Below, piece after piece: positions 23,645-32,271 of a stretch of 54,067 nt of DNA. The notes beneath the pieces were generated by a model. The model made no database searches. It was not told the DNA's origin and was given only the letters and a program-made list of their open reading frames with translations. The DNA lies in assembly GCA_035317085.1 (NCBI GenBank), contig DATHHS010000154.1, positions 1-54,067 of the forward strand. Reading direction: 5' to 3'. The stretch is from VBDM01 sp035317085. GTDB lineage: Bacteria; Pseudomonadota; Gammaproteobacteria; Burkholderiales; SG8-39. The translations under genes and the position numbers were made by a program. Every line of letters begins with the position of its first letter. Within the stretch, counting starts at the first letter, position 1.

Positions 23645-24652
23645 ATGCAAGTCTACGGCAATTTTCCAGCGGTGCGCATGCGCCGGATGCGGCGCGATGA
23701 TTTTTCGCGTCGATTGATGCGTGAGAACGTCCTAAGCCCTGACGACCTGATCTATCCGGTCTTTGTGATCGAGGGCAAAGGCCGCAGCCAGCCCGTCCTT
23801 TCCATGCCGGGGGTATCGCGTTACACGGCCGACAAGCTCATGCCGGTGGCGGAGCGCTGCCTGAAGCTTGGCGTACCCGCGATCGCGCTCTTTCCCGCGA
23901 TCGAGCCTTCGCTGAAAAACCCCGAAGGCGATGAAGCGACCAATCCTGAGGGTCTCGTCCCGCGAACTATCAGAGCTCTCAAGAAGCGATTCCCCGAGCT
24001 CGGCGTCATGACCGACGTGGCGCTCGATCCCTATACGAGCCACGGCCAGGACGGAGTGATCGACGCGAACGGCTATATTCTCAACGATGAGACCCTCGCC
24101 ATTCTCGAGAAGCAAGCGCTGGTTCAGGCGGGGGCCGGCGTGGATATCGTCGCGCCCTCGGACATGATGGACGGTCGCATCGGGCGTATTCGGGCCGCGC
24201 TCGAAGAGAGCGGGTTCATTCACACGCGCATCATGGCCTACTCGGCGAAGTATGCCTCGGGGTTTTACGGCCCGTTCCGCGACGCGGTCGGTTCCGCCGC
24301 AAATCTCGGCAAGGGAAACAAATTCACCTACCAGATGGATCCCGGCAACAGCGACGAGGCGCTGTGGGAAGTCGGGCTGGACCTGCAGGAGGGTGCCGAC
24401 ATGGTGATGGTGAAGCCGGGCATGCCGTACCTGGACATCGTCAGGCGCGTCAAGGACGAGTTCAAAGCGCCGACCTACGTCTATCAGGTGAGCGGCGAAT
24501 ACGCCATGCTGAAGGCGGCGTTCAAGAACGGGTGGCTCGCGGAGAAGCAATGCGTGATGGAAGTCCTGCTCGGATTCAAGCGCGCGGGCGCCGACGGCAT
24601 CCTCACCTATTTCGCGCTCGACGCGGCGGGCTGGCTGAAAAACGGGCGCTAG
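23645..24652 (+). CDS. hemB: delta-aminolevulinic acid dehydratase (porphobilinogen synthase)
   Basis: Condenses two aminolevulinate molecules to porphobilinogen in heme synthesis. It has 335 residues with a strong ribosome site AAGGAGAA before the ATG. Motifs: RMRRDDFSRRLMREN, LFPAIEPSLKNPEGDEATNPEGL, TDVALDPYTSHGQDG, MAYSAKYASGFYGPFRDA (first active lysine) and MVMVKPGMPYLDI (Schiff-base lysine). Metal-cysteine type cannot be settled by eye: the usual zinc-cysteine cluster region reads DVALDPYTSHGQDG, pointing to the Asp-rich magnesium type. Confidence 0.97.
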   Translation: MQVYGNFPAVRMRRMRRDDFSRRLMRENVLSPDDLIYPVFVIEGKGRSQPVLSMPGVSRYTADKLMPVAERCLKLGVPAIALFPAIEPSLKNPEGDEATNPEGLVPRTIRALKKRFPELGVMTDVALDPYTSHGQDGVIDANGYILNDETLAILEKQALVQAGAGVDIVAPSDMMDGRIGRIRAALEESGFIHTRIMAYSAKYASGFYGPFRDAVGSAANLGKGNKFTYQMDPGNSDEALWEVGLDLQEGADMVMVKPGMPYLDIVRRVKDEFKAPTYVYQVSGEYAMLKAAFKNGWLAEKQCVMEVLLGFKRAGADGILTYFALDAAGWLKNGR

Positions 24653-24679
24653 AAATTCTGGTGGCGGGCGAATCCAGGG

Positions 24680-26482
24680 CTAGAAGCGTGTGGTCAGGTC
24701 GAGCGACCGGAGAAATTTTTCGGGCGGCTGGTAGCCGATCACGCGTACATTTTCGATTTCCCGGCCGTTCGCATCGAAAAAGACAATACCCGGCGGCCCG
24801 AACAGGCGAAAGCGCTTGAGCAGCGCCTTGTCATCGGGCGAGTTGGCTGTCACGTCGGCGCGCAGGAGCAGCATCCCACCCAGGCGGGCCTGAACTTGCG
24901 GGTCGCTGAAAGTGAAGCGCTCCATTTCCTTGCACGACACGCACCAGTCGGCGTAGAAATCGAGCATCGCGGCTTTGCCCGCAGTCTTCAGATGCGCATC
25001 GAGATCGGCAAGCGTCCTGACAGTTTGAAAGGGCACCTGCTGCGTCTCGGCCGCTTCCGAAAGCACGCCGGCCAGGGGGCGCAGAGGATCTCGCGCGCCC
25101 GACAGAGCTCCTATGCCTTGCGCGATGCCCGCGATCAAGGCGAGGATGCCGATCGCTTTCCACATCCTGGCCCAGCCCGAAGCCCCGTGGGACAGAGGTT
25201 CCAGCGCATTCAGAAATACGCCCGATCCGACAAGCAGCACGCCCCACATCAGCATCTGCGCGGCGACCGGGATCACCGGCGAAACGATCCAGATCGCCAC
25301 GCCCAGAAGCAGCACCCCGAAAATCCGCTTGATCGCGTTCATCCAATGGCCGGCCCTGGGCAGGAGCGCGCCTTCGGAAACGCCGACCAGAACGAGCGGC
25401 ACGCCCATGCCGATCGCCATCGAGAAGAGCGCGGTCCCGCCGAGTACCGCGTCATGCGTCTGCCCGATGTAGAGAAGCGCTCCAGCGAGCGGAGCGGCCA
25501 CGCAAGGGGACACGATCGCCGCCGACAGCATTCCCATCAACACCACAGCGCCCCAGTGTCCCCCGCTCAGCCGGTGACTCGCATTCGCAAAGTGCGATTG
25601 CAAGCTCGAAGGCAGCTGCAGCTCATAGAAGCCGAACATCGACAGCGCGAGAACCACAAAGATCGCGGCAAATGCGCCTAGCACCCAGGCGTTTTGCAGC
25701 GCCGCGGAGAACAGGCTACCGGAGAGGGCCGCGGCGATCCCGATGGCAGTGTAAGTCACCGCCATGCCCAAGACGTAGGCGAGCGATACGAGCAGCGCGC
25801 GGCGGCGCGTGACCTTGCGGCCTTCGCCCACGATGATTCCGGAAAGAATCGGGATCATCGGCAGCACGCATGGCGTAAACGTGAGCAGCAGCCCGGCTCC
25901 GAAGAATACGGCCATGACCAGCCAGATCCGCCCCGATTCGATGATGCCGGCAAAACGCATGTCCTCACTTCCCGCGCCAGGCTGAACGCCCTCCGGCGTC
26001 GGCGTGGAAGCCTGCGGTCCGTCTCCTATGAAGATCGAGGAAAACGTGGTTCCCGCCGACGCAAGCCGGAGATCGGCGCTTTGAACCTGCGGCACATAGC
26101 ACACGCCCACGTCGGCGCAGCCCTGGGAGGTGACCTGAAGCTTCACGCGTTCGGCGCCTGCGGCTTCGATCGGCAGTCGGATGCGCACCTCCTTGCGATA
26201 GGTCTCCTGCTTGCCGAAGAACTTGTCCTCGTGGATTTGCCCCTTGGAAAACTGAGGCTCGCCGAGCCTCACCGAAGGCGGTTCGACGGCGAAGCGAAAA
26301 CGCTCGCGGTAGAGGTAATACCCGTCGGCGATCGCGTAGCGCACCTCGATCGTGGCGGCATCGAGCACACGCGCCGAAAAGCGGAACGCCTTGTCCGGCT
26401 CGAGCAGATCGTCGGCGCCCGCTGCGCGCGCAGACGGCAACGCGGACAGGAGCAACAGCACGATGAGCACAAGTCGACGCAT
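24680..26482 (-). CDS. dsbD: thiol:disulfide interchange protein DsbD
   Basis: Transfers reducing power from cytosolic thioredoxin across the inner membrane to periplasmic DsbC/CcmG-type partners. It has 600 residues. A signal peptide is followed by an N-terminal DsbD-alpha domain with the redox pair in GCADVGVCYVP, eight transmembrane helices with the membrane cysteines in FTPCVLPM and SPCVAAPL, and a C-terminal thioredoxin domain with DFYADWCVSCKEME. All three redox modules are intact. It ends a reverse-strand cluster with cutA three bases upstream; hemB is convergent. Confidence 0.97.
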   Translation of the reverse strand: MRRLVLIVLLLLSALPSARAAGADDLLEPDKAFRFSARVLDAATIEVRYAIADGYYLYRERFRFAVEPPSVRLGEPQFSKGQIHEDKFFGKQETYRKEVRIRLPIEAAGAERVKLQVTSQGCADVGVCYVPQVQSADLRLASAGTTFSSIFIGDGPQASTPTPEGVQPGAGSEDMRFAGIIESGRIWLVMAVFFGAGLLLTFTPCVLPMIPILSGIIVGEGRKVTRRRALLVSLAYVLGMAVTYTAIGIAAALSGSLFSAALQNAWVLGAFAAIFVVLALSMFGFYELQLPSSLQSHFANASHRLSGGHWGAVVLMGMLSAAIVSPCVAAPLAGALLYIGQTHDAVLGGTALFSMAIGMGVPLVLVGVSEGALLPRAGHWMNAIKRIFGVLLLGVAIWIVSPVIPVAAQMLMWGVLLVGSGVFLNALEPLSHGASGWARMWKAIGILALIAGIAQGIGALSGARDPLRPLAGVLSEAAETQQVPFQTVRTLADLDAHLKTAGKAAMLDFYADWCVSCKEMERFTFSDPQVQARLGGMLLLRADVTANSPDDKALLKRFRLFGPPGIVFFDANGREIENVRVIGYQPPEKFLRSLDLTTRF

Positions 26483-26484
26483 GT

Positions 26485-26814
26485 CTAGGCGGGCCGTGTT
26501 TCAGAATCGACCCACTCGAGATAGGCGGGCAATCCTCCCGACAGTGGGACCGCGATGATCTCCGGAAGTTCGTAGGGGTGGTGGGCGCGGATGGCCGATT
26601 CCAGCTCCGGGTAGCGGGTCCGCGTCGTCTTGATCAGCATCGGGAATTCCTCCACGTCCTCGGTTTTGCCTTGCCAGCGATAAACGGAGCGACACGGCGA
26701 GAGGATGTTGATGCAGGCTGCGAGATGCCCTTCGATGAGCGCGTGGGCCAGTTTCGCCGCGCTGTCGCGATCCGGCAGATTGGTGATGACGAGATAAGTG
26801 TCCGCCGTCTTCAT
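26485..26814 (-). CDS. cutA: divalent-cation tolerance protein CutA
   Basis: The product has 109 residues; a cytosolic trimeric PII-like protein associated with copper/divalent-cation tolerance. Motifs: YLVITNLPDRDSAAKLAHALIE, ACINILSPCRSVYRWQGKTEDVEEFPMLIKT and HPYELPEIIAVPLSGGLPAYLEWV, the CutA signature. It overlaps the upstream epimerase gene by 4 bases and is followed almost directly by dsbD. The cutA-dsbD pairing is conserved in proteobacteria. Confidence 0.96.
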   Translation of the reverse strand: MKTADTYLVITNLPDRDSAAKLAHALIEGHLAACINILSPCRSVYRWQGKTEDVEEFPMLIKTTRTRYPELESAIRAHHPYELPEIIAVPLSGGLPAYLEWVDSETRPA

Positions 26815-27692
26815 GCGGCCTCCTTGATGCCGGCAACTCCGTCGGCGACCGTAGGATAGCGCAGCCGCACGCCGAGCTCCGCTTTCATCCGCCGATTGGA
26901 AAGACGCCTCGATTCGTTCATGAATGAAAGCAACGCCGGGGGCAGCAGGCGCGCGGCTTCGGCGCGCGAGACGCGGGGCGGCCGCGCGAGTCCCGAGCGA
27001 TCGGCCACGAGATCGAACCAGTCGCCCATCCTGATCTCGCTGTCGTCGCTCGCATTGTAAATTCCGGACGCTTGCGCCGACCCCAGCGCCAGGACGAGGA
27101 TAGCCGCGAGATCGTCGGCGTGAATGTGGTTGGTGTAGACGTCCTCTTCCGCGCGCAAAACCGGGGTGCCGCGCGCGATACGGTCGAGCGGCAATCGGTC
27201 TTTGGCGTAGATGCCCGGGACGCGCAGGATGACGACCTCCACCTTGTTGCGATCTCCCCAGTCGGAGACCGCCCGCTCGGCATCAAGGCGGCACATCGCA
27301 CGCTCGGTCTGCGGCCGGGGTGCGCGCGTTTCCTCCGCCCGCTCGCCTGCGCAATCGCCATAGACACCGCTCGTGGAGATATACACGAATCGCCGTGGTA
27401 ACATTGCGCCGCGTTTTTGCGGTGCCGACAGCGCCGCGAGCAGATTCCGGGTACGCAGGTCGGCTTGCCCGCCTGCCGCGGGCGGGGCAAGGTGCGCAAC
27501 GACCTCCGCCCGACCGGCAAGCGGCGCGAGAGATTCGGGGTCGTCGAGATCGCCTTCGATCAATTCGATACCCGAGGCGGCAAGAGCAGGATCGCGTGAG
27601 CGCACCAGCGCGCAGACGTGATACCGCTGCTTGAGTACCGGCAAGGCACGGCGGGCGATGTCGCCGCAACCGATGATGAGCAAGGTGTCCAC
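26811..27692 (-). CDS. NAD-dependent epimerase/dehydratase (extended SDR, YeeZ-like)
   Basis: The product has 293 residues from a GTG start. The N-terminal Rossmann motif is a variant, LLIIGCGDIARRALP. YISTSGVYGD supplies the Ser/Tyr catalytic segment (the usual YxxxK appears degenerate). LRVPGIYAKDRLPLDR and NHIHADDLAAILVLAL are typical of extended SDR proteins. The substrate cannot be told from sequence. It heads an overlapping cluster with cutA and dsbD and is divergent from the flavoprotein reductase with only about 20 bases between starts. Confidence 0.8.
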   Translation of the reverse strand: MDTLLIIGCGDIARRALPVLKQRYHVCALVRSRDPALAASGIELIEGDLDDPESLAPLAGRAEVVAHLAPPAAGGQADLRTRNLLAALSAPQKRGAMLPRRFVYISTSGVYGDCAGERAEETRAPRPQTERAMCRLDAERAVSDWGDRNKVEVVILRVPGIYAKDRLPLDRIARGTPVLRAEEDVYTNHIHADDLAAILVLALGSAQASGIYNASDDSEIRMGDWFDLVADRSGLARPPRVSRAEAARLLPPALLSFMNESRRLSNRRMKAELGVRLRYPTVADGVAGIKEAA

Positions 27693-27713
27693 GAGCGAAT
27701 TTTACGCGCCCCG

Positions 27714-28739
27714 ATGACGCATCAGGTCACGATCCGCAACACCGGTCACCAGTTCCCGGCCCAAGACGGCTCGAGCATTCTTCAGGCCGCGCTCGACGCC
27801 GGCCTCGTGCTTCCCTACGGCTGCCGCGACGGCGCCTGCGGCAGTTGCAAGGGGAAACTCATCGAAGGCCGGATCGACTACGGCCATTATTCGGAAAAAG
27901 CGCTCAGCCCCGAAGAGCGCGAGCGGGGGTTCGCGCTGTTCTGTCAGGCGCGGCCTCTCTCGGACGTAGTGATCGAGGCCCGCGAGGTGCGCAAGGCGGG
28001 CGACATCCAGGTCAGGAAGCTCCCGGCGCGCGTGCACAAGCTGGAGCGCGTGGCGGGCGACGCCATGATCGTCTATCTGAAACTCCCGGCGAACGAACGT
28101 CTGATGTTCCTGCCCGGCCAGTACATCGACATCCTCTTGAAGGACGGCACGCGGCGAAGTTTTTCCATGGCCAATGCCCCTCACGACGACGAGTTCGTGC
28201 AGCTGCACGTGCGCCACGTGCCGGGCGGTTCATTCACCGATCACGTGTTCCAGACCATGAAGGAGCGCGATATCCTGCGCTTCGAAGGGCCGTTCGGGAC
28301 TTTTTTCCTGCGCGAGGAGTCCGCGAAGCCCATCGCATTCGTCGCTTCGGGCACAGGATTCGCGCCGATCAAAGCGGTCATCGAGGCTGCGTTCAAAAAG
28401 GGCGTCGCGCGTCCTATGACCCTTTACTGGGGCGCTCGCCGCCCTAAAGATCTTTACCTGAACGCTTTGGCCGAGCGCTGGGCCGGCGAACACACGGGTT
28501 TCAGGTATGTTCCCGTCATCTCCGATGCACTCGCGGAGGACCACTGGACCGGCCGCACGGGATTCGTGCACCGGGCAGTCATGGAAGACACATCGGACCT
28601 TTCCGGCCACCAGGTCTACGCCTGCGGAGTGCCTATCATGGTCGACTCGGCGCGGCGCGACTTCACGCTGAAGTGCAGTTTGCCGGAGAACGAGTTCTAC
28701 GCCGACTCCTTCACCACCGCCGCCGACAAGGCGCCTTAG
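27714..28739 (+). CDS. 2Fe-2S ferredoxin-NAD(P)H flavin oxidoreductase
   Basis: The product has 341 residues from the ATG giving MTHQVTIRNTGHQFP. The N-terminal plant-type ferredoxin domain has CRDGACGSCKGKLIEG and a fourth cysteine in ALFCQARPL. The FAD domain follows with PGQYIDILLKDGTRRSFSMANAP, then the NAD-binding domain with FVASGTGFAPIKAVIEAAFKKG and the terminal YACGVPIMVDSARRDF. Homologues are often labelled CDP-6-deoxy-delta-3,4-glucoseen reductase, but with no deoxysugar genes nearby a general electron-transfer role is more likely. Confidence 0.88.
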   Translation: MTHQVTIRNTGHQFPAQDGSSILQAALDAGLVLPYGCRDGACGSCKGKLIEGRIDYGHYSEKALSPEERERGFALFCQARPLSDVVIEAREVRKAGDIQVRKLPARVHKLERVAGDAMIVYLKLPANERLMFLPGQYIDILLKDGTRRSFSMANAPHDDEFVQLHVRHVPGGSFTDHVFQTMKERDILRFEGPFGTFFLREESAKPIAFVASGTGFAPIKAVIEAAFKKGVARPMTLYWGARRPKDLYLNALAERWAGEHTGFRYVPVISDALAEDHWTGRTGFVHRAVMEDTSDLSGHQVYACGVPIMVDSARRDFTLKCSLPENEFYADSFTTAADKAP

Positions 28740-28754
28740 CGTGCACCTCTGCGA

Positions 28755-29471
28755 TCAGGCCGCGGCCTCGCCGAGATAAGCCTCGCGCACGCGCGGATCG
28801 GCAAGAAGCGCGTGCGCTTCTCCGGAGAGCGTGATCATCCCGCTTTCCATGACATAGGCCCGGGCCGCGAGAGCGAGCGCTGCCCGCGCGTTCTGTTCCA
28901 CGAGCAGCACCGTCACGCCGGCGCGATTGATGTCGCGGATCACCCCGAAGATTTTCTGCGCGACCATGGGCGCAAGTCCCATGCTCGGTTCATCCAGCGC
29001 GAGCAGCTTCGGCCGGCTCATCAGAGCGCGTCCGATCACGAGCATTTGCTGCTCGCCGCCCGAGAGCGTGCCGGCGGTCTGTCGCCGGCGCTCCTTGAGC
29101 AGCGGGAACAGGCTGAACGTGCGATCGCGGTCCGTTTCCACCTCGCCGTCGCTGCGGGGGTAGGCTCCCATGGCCAGATTCTCATCCACAGTGAGCTGCG
29201 CGAACACGCCGCGTCCTTCCGGCACCATGACGAGCCCCCCACGCGCGCGCCTGAAGGCGGGCACGCCGGCGAGATCGCTGCCGCCGAAGCGCACCGCGCC
29301 CGGCGCCGTCGGCACCAGGCCCGAAATCGCGCGCAGCGTCGAGGACTTCCCGGCGCCGTTCGCGCCGATGAGACACACCATCTCGCCGACGCCGACCTCG
29401 AGGTCTATGCCTTTTACGGCGCGGATCCCGCCATAGCGGACTTCGAGGCCGTGGATTTCGAGCAGGCTCAT
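28755..29471 (-). CDS. livF: branched-chain amino acid-type ABC transporter ATP-binding protein LivF
   Basis: The product has 238 residues starting MSLLEIHGLEVRYGGI. Walker A GANGAGKSS, signature LSGGEQQML, Walker B LLALDEPSMGLAP, and the LivF-typical AYVMESGMITLSGEAHALL near the end. Second ATPase of the importer, overlapping livG by 4 bases. Last gene of the livKHMGF array, convergent with the flavoprotein reductase. Confidence 0.93.
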   Translation of the reverse strand: MSLLEIHGLEVRYGGIRAVKGIDLEVGVGEMVCLIGANGAGKSSTLRAISGLVPTAPGAVRFGGSDLAGVPAFRRARGGLVMVPEGRGVFAQLTVDENLAMGAYPRSDGEVETDRDRTFSLFPLLKERRRQTAGTLSGGEQQMLVIGRALMSRPKLLALDEPSMGLAPMVAQKIFGVIRDINRAGVTVLLVEQNARAALALAARAYVMESGMITLSGEAHALLADPRVREAYLGEAAA

Positions 29472-30235
29472 GCAACAGGTGCTCCCAGATACGCCTCGAT
29501 CACCTTCGGATCGCGCTGCACTTCGGCGGGTGTACCCTCGGCGATGCGCTCGCCGTGATCGAGCACGAGCACCCTGTCGCACACGTTCATGACCAGCCGC
29601 ACGTCGTGCTCGATCAGGAACAGGCTTATTCCGTCTCCCCGGATGCGATCGAGCAGCCCGCGCAGCGCCAGCGTTTCCGACGCATTCATCCCTGCGGCCG
29701 GCTCATCCAGGCACAGCAGTCTGGGATCGGTGGCGAGGGAACGGGCGATCTCGAGCCGCCTTTGGTCGCCGTAGGGAAGGCTGCCCGCGGCTTCGTTGGC
29801 CCGGTGGCGTATCCCGACGTAGTCGAGAAGCTCGGCGGCGCGCCGCTCGATGGCGGCTTCCTCCTCGCGCGTCGCCGCGTTTCGCAGCACTGCGCCGATC
29901 ACGCCCGCACGGGTGCGGACATGGCGGCCGATCATCACGTTCTCGAGCGCGGAGAGATTGGCGAACAGACGGATGTTCTGGAAAGTGCGGGCGACACCGC
30001 GCGCCGCGACCTCGTGCGGCTTGAGGCCTGAGAGTTCCGCGCCTTCGAACGCGAACCGCCCGCCGTCCGGAACATCAATCCCGGTAAGGAGATTGAAGAG
30101 GGTCGTTTTTCCCGCGCCGTTCGGGCCGATCAGGCCGTAGATCTCGCCGCGCCGGATCGAGAAGCCGACGCCGGCGAGCGCCTGCACGCCGCCAAATTTG
30201 CGGGACAGTCCGGAGGCTTCGAGCAGATCGCTCAT
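29468..30235 (-). CDS. livG: branched-chain amino acid-type ABC transporter ATP-binding protein LivG
   Basis: The product has 255 residues starting MSDLLEASGLSRKFGGVQAL. Walker A GPNGAGKTT, LivG signature LPYGDQRRLEIARSLA, Walker B LLCLDEPAAGMN, and the C-terminal VMNVCDRVLVLDHGERIAEGTPAEVQ. The frame is open far upstream inside livM, but similarity begins at this ATG, which overlaps the livM stop by 4 bases. Confidence 0.93.
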   Translation of the reverse strand: MSDLLEASGLSRKFGGVQALAGVGFSIRRGEIYGLIGPNGAGKTTLFNLLTGIDVPDGGRFAFEGAELSGLKPHEVAARGVARTFQNIRLFANLSALENVMIGRHVRTRAGVIGAVLRNAATREEEAAIERRAAELLDYVGIRHRANEAAGSLPYGDQRRLEIARSLATDPRLLCLDEPAAGMNASETLALRGLLDRIRGDGISLFLIEHDVRLVMNVCDRVLVLDHGERIAEGTPAEVQRDPKVIEAYLGAPVA

Positions 30236-31299
30236 GGCTTGCGCTCCGCGAGCTCGCGCCTGCGCACCGCCGAAGGCCACAGGCCGCCGGGCCTCAAGAT
30301 CATGACGAGAACCAGGGCAAAACCGAAGATCAGCATGCGGATCACCTCCGGCTCGATGAGCATGCGGCCGAAGAGCCGCGTCTGCACCGGCTCGACGGTG
30401 AAGCGCAGGATCTCCGGAACGAAGGAGAGCAGCACCGCGCCGAGAATCACGCCCCAGATGTTGCCCATTCCGCCGAGCACGACCATGGACACCACCATGA
30501 TGGACTCGACCAGGACGAAGCTCTCCGGAGAAATGAATCCCTGGATCGCCGAGAACATTCCGCCGGCGAGGCCGCCGAAGGACGCGCCCATGGCAAAAGC
30601 AAGCAGCTTGAGGTTCCTCGTGTTGATTCCCATCGCGCGTGCCGCGACTTCGTCCTCGCGCACCGCCTCCCAGGCGCGGCCGATGCGGGAATTCTGCAGC
30701 CGCACGTTGATGAAGATCACCGCGAGCATGACGATGAGCAGGAAGTAGTAGTACTTGATCGGCCCGCTGAACGTCAGCCCGAGAAAGGTCTCGGTCCTGG
30801 CGAAATCGAAACTCCCGAGACGCAAGGGGTCGATGCGGGCGATGCCCTGGGGTCCGTTGGTGATGTTGACGGGCTGGGACAGATTGTTGAGAAAAATGCG
30901 GACGATCTCGCCGAATCCCAGCGTCACGATCGCGAGGTAATCTCCGCGCAGCTTCAGGGTCGGCGCGCCGAGCAGCACCCCGAAGACCGCGGCGACCGCG
31001 GCGCCGAGCGGCAGGGTCACCCAGAACGGCCAGTGGATGTCGAAGTGCGGTGAGGCGAGCAGCGCGTAGGTGTAGGCGCCGACCGCGTAGAAAGCGATGT
31101 AGCCGAGATCGAGCAGTCCCGCGAAGCCGACGACGATGTTCAAGCCGAGCGCGAGGAACACGTACAGGATCGCGAGGTTGGTGATTCTCACCCAGGCCGT
31201 CCCTCCCGCGGCGAGCGCGAACGGCAGTGCGAGCAGCGCAAGCGCGATGAGCGCGATACCCGCGCGGACGACGGCGGGTCGCGTGCTCCACTCCTTCAC
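30232..31299 (-). CDS. livM: branched-chain amino acid-type ABC transporter permease LivM
   Basis: The product has 355 residues from a GTG start that overlaps the livH stop codon. Multiple transmembrane helices; the LivM core shows GLNIVVGFAGLLDLGYIAFYAVGAYTYALL, LRGDYLAIVTLGFGEIVRI, NITNGPQGI, GRAWEAVREDEVAARAMGIN and a terminal MILRPGGLWP. Works with LivH to form the membrane pore. Confidence 0.93.
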   Translation of the reverse strand: MKEWSTRPAVVRAGIALIALALLALPFALAAGGTAWVRITNLAILYVFLALGLNIVVGFAGLLDLGYIAFYAVGAYTYALLASPHFDIHWPFWVTLPLGAAVAAVFGVLLGAPTLKLRGDYLAIVTLGFGEIVRIFLNNLSQPVNITNGPQGIARIDPLRLGSFDFARTETFLGLTFSGPIKYYYFLLIVMLAVIFINVRLQNSRIGRAWEAVREDEVAARAMGINTRNLKLLAFAMGASFGGLAGGMFSAIQGFISPESFVLVESIMVVSMVVLGGMGNIWGVILGAVLLSFVPEILRFTVEPVQTRLFGRMLIEPEVIRMLIFGFALVLVMILRPGGLWPSAVRRRELAERKP

Positions 31300-32219
31300 G
31301 CCCTGTCTCCCACGCGTTCCCCGAGCAGGCCCGAGGGCCGCAGTATCAGCGCCCCGATCAGCACGATGAAGGCGAACACATCCTGGTAGTTGGATCCGAA
31401 CACGTTCCCAGTGAGATCGCCGATGTAGCCGGCGCCCAGCGCTTCGATCACGCCGAGCAGCACGCCGCCCAGCATCGCGCCCGGGATATTGCCGATTCCG
31501 CCCAGCACCGCGGCGCAGAATGCCTTCAGGCCGAGCTGCGAGCCCATGGTGTAGTGCGCGATGCCGTAGTAGCTCGCCACCATGACGCCTGCGACGGCGG
31601 CCAGCGCGGCGCCGATGACGAATGTAAAGGCGATGACGCGGTTCGCGTCTATGCCCATCAGCCCCGCCACCTGCGGGTTTTGCGCGGTCGCACGCATCGC
31701 CGTGCCGAGGCGGGTGCGGTACACGAGCGCGATGAGTCCGGCCATCATGACGACGGAAATCACCATGATGGCGATCTGCACATTGGTGATGGTGGCGCCG
31801 CCGATGTCGTAGGACTGCAGCTTGATGATCTGCGGAAACGCGAGCGGGTTGCGACTCCAGATCAGCATCGCCACATGCTGCAGGATGATCGACACGCCGA
31901 TGGCGGTGATGAGCGGAGCGAGGCGCGGCGCGCCGCGCAAGGGCCGGTAGGCGAGCCGCTCCATCGCGTAGCCGATCAGCATGCACGCCGGGACCGCACA
32001 GCCGGTGGCGATCAGCACGACCAGCAGCGGCGGCAGGCCCAAGGGCGCGAGTGCGCTGATCACCGTGAACGCCACCATCGCACCGACCATCACCACTTCG
32101 CCGTGGGCAAAGTTGATGAGCTGGATGATGCCGTACACCATGGTGTAGCCGAGCGCGACCACCGCGTATACCGCGCCCAGGGTGAGCCCGTTGATAAGCT
32201 GCTGGATGAATATGTCCAT
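31296..32219 (-). CDS. livH: branched-chain amino acid-type ABC transporter permease LivH
   Basis: The product has 307 residues from the ATG giving MDIFIQQLINGLTLGA. Motifs: YAVVALGYTMVYGIIQLINFAHGEVVMVGA, RTRLGTAMRATAQNPQVAGLMGIDANRVI, GAALAAVAGVMVA and GIGNIPGAMLGGVLLGVIE. About eight transmembrane helices. It follows livK after a short gap that contains a strong hairpin. Confidence 0.94.
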   Translation of the reverse strand: MDIFIQQLINGLTLGAVYAVVALGYTMVYGIIQLINFAHGEVVMVGAMVAFTVISALAPLGLPPLLVVLIATGCAVPACMLIGYAMERLAYRPLRGAPRLAPLITAIGVSIILQHVAMLIWSRNPLAFPQIIKLQSYDIGGATITNVQIAIMVISVVMMAGLIALVYRTRLGTAMRATAQNPQVAGLMGIDANRVIAFTFVIGAALAAVAGVMVASYYGIAHYTMGSQLGLKAFCAAVLGGIGNIPGAMLGGVLLGVIEALGAGYIGDLTGNVFGSNYQDVFAFIVLIGALILRPSGLLGERVGDRA

Positions 32220-32227
32220 CAACAAGA

Positions 32228-32247
32228 ACGGCACCCGCAGGTGCCGT
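32228..32247 (-). promoter_or_regulatory. hairpin between livK and livH
   Basis: Perfect 8-bp stem ACGGCACC/GGTGCCGT with a 4-base loop just upstream of livH. With no proper T-run it is more likely to stabilise the livK mRNA 3' end and lower downstream expression than to terminate fully. Confidence 0.5.
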
Positions 32248-32271
32248 CTCGCGTGTTGCTCTTCAAAGCGC

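Noticed and set aside
29468..31291. A single fused 607-residue LivM-LivG protein
   Set aside because: The upstream part is a shadow of livM in another frame; genuine livG similarity begins at the ATG overlapping the livM stop.
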